Of a DNA stretch of 64,000 bases, positions 58,882 through 64,000 are shown one piece after another; position 1 is the stretch's first letter; each line of letters begins with the position of its first letter. The notes under the pieces were generated by a model. The model did not search any database. It was given only the letters and a program-made list of their open reading frames with translations, and had not been told where the DNA came from. Position numbers and translations under genes: made by a program. The stretch comes from DASYQD01 sp036005845 (lineage in GTDB: Bacteria; Acidobacteriota; Thermoanaerobaculia; Multivoradales; JAIOJS01). The DNA lies in assembly GCA_036005845.1 (NCBI GenBank), contig DASYQD010000183.1, forward strand, positions 39,816 through 103,815, in the 5' to 3' direction.

Positions 58882-60140
58882 AGCGCGTCGGAACTGGGTG
58901 GTTCGAGAACGTCAGCTTCGCGCTGCGCGCCATGCGCGAGCAGAAGCTGCGCAGCTTCCTCACCCTCCTCGGCGTCATGGCCGGCGTCGCCACGGTCATC
59001 ATGATGGTGAGCTTCGTCGTCGGCTTCGACCGCCAGGTCACCTCGGCCTTCACCTCGTTCGGCACCCATCTCGTGCAGTTCCAGAAGTACGAGGCACGCT
59101 TCGGTGGCGGCGGCCCGCCGCCGGAGGAGCAGCGCAACCGCCGCGACCTCCAGATCGCGGACGCGCAGGCGTTGAAGCGCCTGTCGCGGCTGGCGCGCGC
59201 CGTGTCGCAGGAACGCTACCTGTTCACGCAGTCGCCGCCGGTGCGCGCCGGCCGCAACGAGGCCAACGGCGCCCGCGTCTTCGGCACCAACCCCGACTAC
59301 GCCGAGGCCAACGTCCACTACACGCAGGACGGCCGTTTCTTGACCGACGCCGACGTCCGGCTCGCGGCGAAGGTCTGCGTCGTCGGCCCCGATGTCGCCG
59401 ACGAGCTCTTCCCGCTGCGCGATCCGATCGGCCGGCGGCTGCAGATCGGCGCCCGCGAGTACGAGGTCGTCGGCGTCTTCGAGAAGAAGGGAAGCGCCTT
59501 CGGCGGCAGCAACGACAACTTCGTCGCCATTCCCATCTCGGCCTTCGACGAGCAGTTCCCGCAGGTCAAGAACGGCGGCGGCGACACCATCCACATCGCC
59601 ACGGTTCCTCGGAAGCCTGAGCACGTCGACGCGCTGATCGAGGAAGAGACGGCGATCCTGCGCGCCCGCCGCGGCCTGCGCCCGGGCCAGCCCAACGACT
59701 TCGCGGTCTTCACCAGCGTCGGCCAGCTCCGCCAGTTCCAGCAGATCTCCGGCGGCGTGGCGCTGACGATGCTGATCATCGCCGGCATCGCGCTGCTCGT
59801 CGGCGGCGTCGGCGTGATGAACATCATGCTCGTCAACGTCACCCAGCGGACGCGCGAGATCGGCCTGCGCAAGGCGGTGGGAGCGACGCGGCGCGACGTG
59901 TTGCAGCAGTTCCTCGTGGAGGCGGTGACGCTGACGGGAGTGGGCGGCGCGCTGGGCATCGCTTTCGGGCTGGGCATCGCCTTCCTGGTGCGGGCGACGC
60001 TCGACTTCCAGGCGGCCGCGCCGGCCTGGTCGGTAGCCCTCGGCTTCGGCGTCTCGACGACGGTGGGTCTCGTCTTCGGGCTCTGGCCGGCGATCAAGGC
60101 GGCCCGGCAGGACCCGATCGAAGCGCTGCGCTACGAGTGA
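58878..60140 (+). CDS. MacB/FtsX-type ABC permease, subunit 2
   Basis: A 420-residue paralogue of subunit 1. The N-terminal helix (SFLTLLGVMAGVATVIMMVS), a periplasmic domain, and three FtsX helices (MLIIAGIALLVGGVGVMNIM) with REIGLRKAVGATRRDVLQQF are all intact. The two permeases probably form a heterodimer. The start overlaps the previous stop (GTGA). A PPK2 gene follows after 22 bp but has its own -10. The needed ATPase must come from elsewhere in the genome. Confidence 0.88.
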   Translation: MKRVGTGWFENVSFALRAMREQKLRSFLTLLGVMAGVATVIMMVSFVVGFDRQVTSAFTSFGTHLVQFQKYEARFGGGGPPPEEQRNRRDLQIADAQALKRLSRLARAVSQERYLFTQSPPVRAGRNEANGARVFGTNPDYAEANVHYTQDGRFLTDADVRLAAKVCVVGPDVADELFPLRDPIGRRLQIGAREYEVVGVFEKKGSAFGGSNDNFVAIPISAFDEQFPQVKNGGGDTIHIATVPRKPEHVDALIEEETAILRARRGLRPGQPNDFAVFTSVGQLRQFQQISGGVALTMLIIAGIALLVGGVGVMNIMLVNVTQRTREIGLRKAVGATRRDVLQQFLVEAVTLTGVGGALGIAFGLGIAFLVRATLDFQAAAPAWSVALGFGVSTTVGLVFGLWPAIKAARQDPIEALRYE

Positions 60141-60147
60141 GCGCGGG

Positions 60148-60153
60148 TATCAT
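60148..60153 (+). promoter_or_regulatory. -10-like TATCAT for ppk2, near-leaderless
   Basis: TATCAT ends 9 nt before the ATG at 60163. No Shine-Dalgarno sequence is present. Confidence 0.4.
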
Positions 60154-60162
60154 CGCGTCTCC

Positions 60163-60987
60163 ATGGCCCATGCACACACTGACCTCGCCGAGAGGCTGAG
60201 GCTCAAGCCGGGCAAGCGCGTCCGCCTGGCCGACGTCGACCCCGACGACACGCTCGGCCTCGTCGGCAAGGCGCAGGCGCAGCGGGCGCTGCGCAAGAAC
60301 GTCGAGCACATCGCCGCCCTACAGGAGCGGCTCTTCGCCGAGCACCGCCGCGCGCTGCTCGTCGTCTTCCAGGCGCTCGATGCCGGCGGCAAGGATGGCA
60401 CGACGCGCGCCGTCTTCAGCGGCGTCAACCCGCAGGGCTGCCGCGTCACCTCGTTCAAGGCGCCCACCGCGGTCGAGCTCGAGCACGACTTCCTCTGGCG
60501 CATCCACCACGCGACGCCGGCGCGCGGCGACATCGGCATCTTCAACCGCAGCCAGTACGAGGACGTGCTCGTCGTGCGTGTCGACAAGCTGGTGCCGAAG
60601 GCGGTCTGGTCGCGGCGCTACGAGCAGATCAACCGCTTCGAGCGGCTGCTCGTCGACAACGGTACCGCGATCGTGAAGATCTACCTCCACATCAGCCGCG
60701 AGGAGCAGGCCGAGCGCCTGCGCGAGCGCGTCGACAACCCCGAGAAGCGCTGGAAGTTCTCGCCCGACGACCTACGCAAGCGCGCGCAGTGGGACGACTA
60801 CACGATCGCCTACGAGGACGCGCTGCGTCGCTGCGGCACCGACTACGCGCCCTGGTACCTGGTGCCCGCCAACCGCAACTGGGTGCGCAACCTCGCCGTC
60901 GCGGCCATCGTGCGAACCAAGCTCGAGGAGATGGACCCGCAGCTCCCCGAGCCGAAGTTCGACCCCTCGACGGTCGTCATCGCCTGA
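60163..60987 (+). CDS. ppk2: Polyphosphate kinase 2 family protein
   Basis: A 274-residue PPK2-type kinase. Walker A is DAGGKDGTTRA; GVNPQGCRVTSFKAP, IGIFNRSQYEDVLVVRV (Walker B) and KRWKFSPDDLRKRAQWDDYT follow. It moves phosphate between polyphosphate and nucleotides, with single-domain members making ADP or ATP from AMP or ADP. The subclass cannot be read with certainty. It has its own -10 element although it is only 22 bp behind the permease gene. A strong hairpin follows the stop. Confidence 0.9.
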   Translation: MAHAHTDLAERLRLKPGKRVRLADVDPDDTLGLVGKAQAQRALRKNVEHIAALQERLFAEHRRALLVVFQALDAGGKDGTTRAVFSGVNPQGCRVTSFKAPTAVELEHDFLWRIHHATPARGDIGIFNRSQYEDVLVVRVDKLVPKAVWSRRYEQINRFERLLVDNGTAIVKIYLHISREEQAERLRERVDNPEKRWKFSPDDLRKRAQWDDYTIAYEDALRRCGTDYAPWYLVPANRNWVRNLAVAAIVRTKLEEMDPQLPEPKFDPSTVVIA

Positions 60988-60990
60988 CCG

Positions 60991-61015
60991 ATGCCGGCCG
61001 TGGCCACGCCGGCAT
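60991..61015 (+). terminator. Strong hairpin after ppk2
   Basis: ATGCCGGC (60991-60998) pairs with GCCGGCAT (61008-61015). The loop CGTGGCCAC can extend the stem with one bulge. It lies 3 nt after the stop. No T-run follows, so termination by hairpin alone is assumed. Confidence 0.5.
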
Positions 61016-61044
61016 TGCGCTGGGCCGCGACCGTGCTCTAACCT
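61015..61044 (+). promoter_or_regulatory. Promoter of the propeller-GGDEF gene
   Basis: TTGCGC (61015-61020), 18-bp spacer, TAACCT (61039-61044). The expected start is about 20 nt before the GTG at 61072. It abuts the ppk2 hairpin. Confidence 0.4.
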
Positions 61045-61071
61045 CGACGGGCTTCGCCAGGGCAGCGTGCA

Positions 61072-64000
61072 GTGTCGTACCGCTCAAGGCAGCCCCATGC
61101 CCACGCCCGTGGCCTTTGCGCCTGGCCGCTCCGGGCGCTGGTCGCGGCCGTCGTTGCCGTAGCGAGCGCTCAACGCCCCGCCTCCGCGGCCCAGGCCTTC
61201 GCGGCGGCGGAGCCGGTGTTCGAGGGCATCGGAGCCCGCCAGGGGCTGACCAGCAGTTGGATCCAGGACGTACTCGTCGATCGCCATGGGTTCGTCTGGA
61301 TGGCCGGCGACAGCGGCGTCCATCGCTATGACGGCCTGCGCGTCGAGACCTTCGACCGCGACCCGGATCGAGACGACACGCTGGTCAGCCGCGCCAACAC
61401 GGCGCTCGCCGAGACCAGCGAGGCGATCTGGATCCTCAGCTTCTCGGGCGTCCTGCAGCGCCTGGACGCGGCTACCGGCAGGATCGAGCACTATCGCCTG
61501 GCGCGCGCGCCGGACGGCAGGGAGCCGAGCCGCGGCCGCCGCATCGTCGCCGATCGGCGGGGACGCTTGTGGATCGGCACCGACATCGGCCTGTTCCGCT
61601 TCGACAGCGCCTCGCGCCGCTATTCGACCATCCCGCTCGGCGGCGAGCCGCGCATCACGGCGCTGTCGCTGAACGCCGACGGCACCCGACTGTTCGTCGG
61701 CCGTCTCGACGGCGACCTCCTGGCCCTGGACGTCGAGGATCCGTCCCGCGTCGAGAGGCTGGTGGCGCTCGCCGAGGGCGGCCACGCGGTCGTACCGCTG
61801 GTGATCGCCGAGGTGAGCCGGCAGCTCTGGCTGGGCACCAGCGAAGGGCTGTTTCGCTTCGATCCCGCGGCACGGCATCTCGATCGCCGCAACGTGCCGC
61901 CGGACCTGACGAGCGGCCGCGTCGACGCCCTGGCGGTCGGCCCCGAAGGTGAGCTGTGGGTGAGCGGCCAGCACCGCGCCGGCCTGCTGCGCTTCGCGCC
62001 GGCCAGTGGGCGCACGGATGCCTTCCACCACCATGCGGACGACGAGTACAGCCTCTCCTCGGACCGCGTCTACGCCTTGGCGATGGACCGTCGCGGCAAC
62101 CTCTGGGTGGGCCTGCAGCAGGGCGGCGCCGATCGCCTGCGCGTGGCGCAGCAGGGAGCGGGCCGCTACCGGTCGGACGTGGGGGAAGGGTTTTGCGCCG
62201 CGCGGCAGCTCGCCGACGACCAGCTGCTGGTCGCCCTCTGCGGCGGCAGCATCGGCATCCTCGACCTGCGCAGCGGGAGCCTCGCCGAGCGCGGCAGCGA
62301 GCTCGATCGTGCCCTGGCCGCCGCCGCTCCCACGCTGACGGCTCACGCTCTCGTCGCCGACGGCGGCGGCGGCTGGTGGGTGCCGACGGCCAATCTCGGC
62401 CTGCTGCACTGGCAGCCGCAACTGGGCCGCACCTCGCGCCTGCCGCTGCTCGCGCACAGCGGCGAGACCCTGCCCGACCCTTACATGAACGACGCCCTGC
62501 TCGATCGTCACGGCAGCCTGTGGGTGGCCTGCAGCCTCGGCCTGGCCGCTGTTGTAGGCGACCAGACCTTGCGCCTTCTCGATCCCGCCGGCAGCCCCGG
62601 CAAGCTGCTCACCGGCGGCGTGCTGTCGCTGGCGCTGGCGCCGGAGGGCGGGCTGTGGCTCGGCACCGCGCAGGGACTCGTCTTCTACGACCCGGAGACC
62701 GGCTACACCCGGCGCTACGTCCACGACCAGCATGACGAGCAGAGCCTGTCGGACGGCATGGTGCTCGCCATTCACGTCGCGCCGTCGGGCACGCTCTGGG
62801 TGGGGACGCAGGCTGGGCTCAACCGGGCCATCGGCACCTCGAACGCAGCTCTGCGCTTTCGCCGCTACGGCGCCGACGACGGCCTGCCGGACCAGACGAT
62901 CCAGGCCCTGGCCAGCGACAGCCAGGGGACGTTGTGGGTCGGCACCAAGCGGGGCGTGGCGAGCTTCGACCGCGGCCGTTTCCGCGCCTGGACCCCGGCC
63001 GATGGGCTTCCCGACGACAGCGTCAACTGGCGGGCGGCGCTGGCGGCGAGCGACGGCAGCGTCTACTTCGGCACCTCCTCGGGCCTCCTGCGCCTGCTGC
63101 CCGATCGGCTCCGCACCGCCGGGCCGCAACCGCTGCTGCTCAGCAGCTACGAGCTGGGCGGTGCGCGCCGCGTCAACCTGCGAGGCCCCACCGTGCCGCC
63201 GCTGGCGACGCCTTACACCGAAGCACGCGCCCGCTTCCAGGTCGCCGCCTTCGGCGACTATCGCCGGCTGTCTTACCGGCTCGAGGGCCTCGAGACCGCC
63301 TGGCAGAGCATGCCGGCGAACCTGTCGCTGAGCTACGAAGCGCTGCCGCCGGGCCGTTACCGCTTCGAGGTGCGCCAGATGGGCGCCGGCGGCGACTGGC
63401 AGCCGCCGGGATTGTCGGTGCCGCTGAGGGTGTTGCCGCCGCCCTGGCGCACGAGCGGCGCCTACCTCGGTTACGGCGCCGCCGCGCTCGTAGCCCTCGT
63501 TCTTCTCTCGGCCGCCTATCGCCGCCGCCGGGCTCAGCACCGGCGCCACCTTGCGGAGCTGCAGCGGCTGGCGACCTACGACGTGCTGACCGGGCTGCCC
63601 AACCGCACGCGTTTCGGCGAGGAGCTGGCCAAGGCGATCGGCGGTGGGGAAGGAGCGCCGCTGGCCCTCTTCTTCATCGACCTCGATCGCTTCAAGAACA
63701 TCAACGACTCGCTGGGGCATCGCTTCGGCGACTTGGTGCTGGTAGCCGCTGCCGAGCGGTTGCGCGCCGCGCTGCCCAAGGACGCCAGCCTCGCCCGCCT
63801 GGGCGGCGACGAGTTCACGGCGATCCTGCCGGGCGCGGCCGACGAGGGGCAGGCGGCGAAAGTCGCCGAGGACCTCCTCGCGGCCTTCGCGGCGCCGATG
63901 CGCGTCGCCGGCTCCGACGTCGTGGTGACGCTCTCGGTCGGCATCAGCCTCCACCCCGCGCACGCGCACGACGGCGCGACGCTCATCCAGTACGCCGACT
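61072..64000 (+). CDS. Two-component-type propeller sensor with GGDEF domain (3' partial)
   Basis: The frame from the GTG at 61072 runs to the window end without a stop, giving at least 976 residues. After a signal peptide (LRALVAAVVAVASA) comes a long propeller with reg_prop repeats such as DRHGFVWMAGDSGVHRYDG, GRLWIGTDIGLFRFD, GNLWVGLQQGGADRL and GTLWVGTKRGVASFD. A Y_Y_Y domain (RLSYRLEGLETAWQSMPANL) follows, then one helix (AYLGYGAAALVALVLLSAAY, about 797-815) and a cytoplasmic GGDEF domain with intact GGDEF at 911-915. The allosteric RxxD site just upstream is absent (LPKDASLARL). It should make c-di-GMP in response to an extracellular cue. An EAL or other domain may lie beyond the edge. 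Confidence 0.9.
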   Translation, partial: MSYRSRQPHAHARGLCAWPLRALVAAVVAVASAQRPASAAQAFAAAEPVFEGIGARQGLTSSWIQDVLVDRHGFVWMAGDSGVHRYDGLRVETFDRDPDRDDTLVSRANTALAETSEAIWILSFSGVLQRLDAATGRIEHYRLARAPDGREPSRGRRIVADRRGRLWIGTDIGLFRFDSASRRYSTIPLGGEPRITALSLNADGTRLFVGRLDGDLLALDVEDPSRVERLVALAEGGHAVVPLVIAEVSRQLWLGTSEGLFRFDPAARHLDRRNVPPDLTSGRVDALAVGPEGELWVSGQHRAGLLRFAPASGRTDAFHHHADDEYSLSSDRVYALAMDRRGNLWVGLQQGGADRLRVAQQGAGRYRSDVGEGFCAARQLADDQLLVALCGGSIGILDLRSGSLAERGSELDRALAAAAPTLTAHALVADGGGGWWVPTANLGLLHWQPQLGRTSRLPLLAHSGETLPDPYMNDALLDRHGSLWVACSLGLAAVVGDQTLRLLDPAGSPGKLLTGGVLSLALAPEGGLWLGTAQGLVFYDPETGYTRRYVHDQHDEQSLSDGMVLAIHVAPSGTLWVGTQAGLNRAIGTSNAALRFRRYGADDGLPDQTIQALASDSQGTLWVGTKRGVASFDRGRFRAWTPADGLPDDSVNWRAALAASDGSVYFGTSSGLLRLLPDRLRTAGPQPLLLSSYELGGARRVNLRGPTVPPLATPYTEARARFQVAAFGDYRRLSYRLEGLETAWQSMPANLSLSYEALPPGRYRFEVRQMGAGGDWQPPGLSVPLRVLPPPWRTSGAYLGYGAAALVALVLLSAAYRRRRAQHRRHLAELQRLATYDVLTGLPNRTRFGEELAKAIGGGEGAPLALFFIDLDRFKNINDSLGHRFGDLVLVAAAERLRAALPKDASLARLGGDEFTAILPGAADEGQAAKVAEDLLAAFAAPMRVAGSDVVVTLSVGISLHPAHAHDGATLIQYAD

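Noticed and set aside
61084..63969. A 961-codon open frame antisense to the propeller-GGDEF gene
   Set aside because: It is Arg/Ala/Gly/Gln-rich with no domain pattern, whereas the forward frame shows clear propeller, Y_Y_Y and GGDEF motifs. Long antisense frames are expected in GC-rich DNA with strong third-position bias.
1..64000. CRISPR arrays, tRNA or rRNA genes, insertion sequences
   Set aside because: No regularly spaced repeats, cloverleaf-like sequence, rRNA core sequence or transposase-like frame was seen on reading.

Overview
The window is GC-rich, densely coded chromosomal DNA with no rRNA, tRNA, CRISPR array, insertion sequence or prophage that I can see. Several families point to Acidobacteriota, perhaps a Thermoanaerobaculia-like lineage: a Ser/Thr kinase fused to a TolB-type propeller, a MacB/FtsX orphan permease of the acidobacterial duplicated type, two tandem VWFA-related proteins of the acidobacterial family, and a propeller-GGDEF sensor. 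This assignment is inference from gene content, since no marker rRNA is present. Both ends of the window cut through genes.

Layout. 1-6.1 kb: kinase-propeller tail, a REP-like palindrome, a DUF885 metallopeptidase-like protein, a D-aminoacylase lipoprotein and a DUF2007 protein. 6.1-10.7 kb: the imuA-imuB mutagenesis pair, an orphan HicB-like protein, a DUF523-DUF1722 protein and a RelE/ParE-type toxin-antitoxin pair. 10.7-20.4 kb: a fused E1 2-oxoacid dehydrogenase, an orphan permease, an AmpG-like transporter, a PilZ protein, a small AP2-like protein behind a potentially structured leader, and a TPR protein. 20.4-30.4 kb: a CDF metal exporter, a glycogen-type operon (HTH-GH57 branching enzyme, glucan phosphorylase, outer-membrane barrel protein), a DHH phosphoesterase, lgt and thiD. 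30.5-36.4 kb: a Tat-exported CotA-like multicopper oxidase, an SCO-like protein lacking its CxxxC site, a 672-residue secreted protein of unknown function, and a YpdA-type reductase. 36.4-41 kb: the VWFA pair and small membrane or hypothetical proteins.

41-55.3 kb holds a tightly coupled housekeeping run: DUF2064 transferase, nnr, tsaE, phoH, pgpH, ybeY, corC, era, then recO, glyQ, glyS. Many junctions are 4-bp ATGA or GTGA overlaps. The phoH-pgpH-ybeY-era-recO-glyQS order is the widely conserved bacterial cluster, here interrupted between era and recO by a reversed collagen-like gene. 55.3-64 kb: a PHB-depolymerase-like esterase, a MacA-like adaptor with two FtsX permeases but no ATPase, a PPK2 kinase, and a propeller-GGDEF protein running off the end.

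A recurring regulatory feature is that about a dozen transcription-unit heads have a TANNNT -10-like hexamer only 6-11 nt before the start codon and no Shine-Dalgarno sequence, which suggests widespread leaderless transcription. The other heads mostly carry clear GGAGG-type sites. The least explained system is the copper-oxidase, SCO-like, 672-aa protein cassette at 30.5-35.3 kb.
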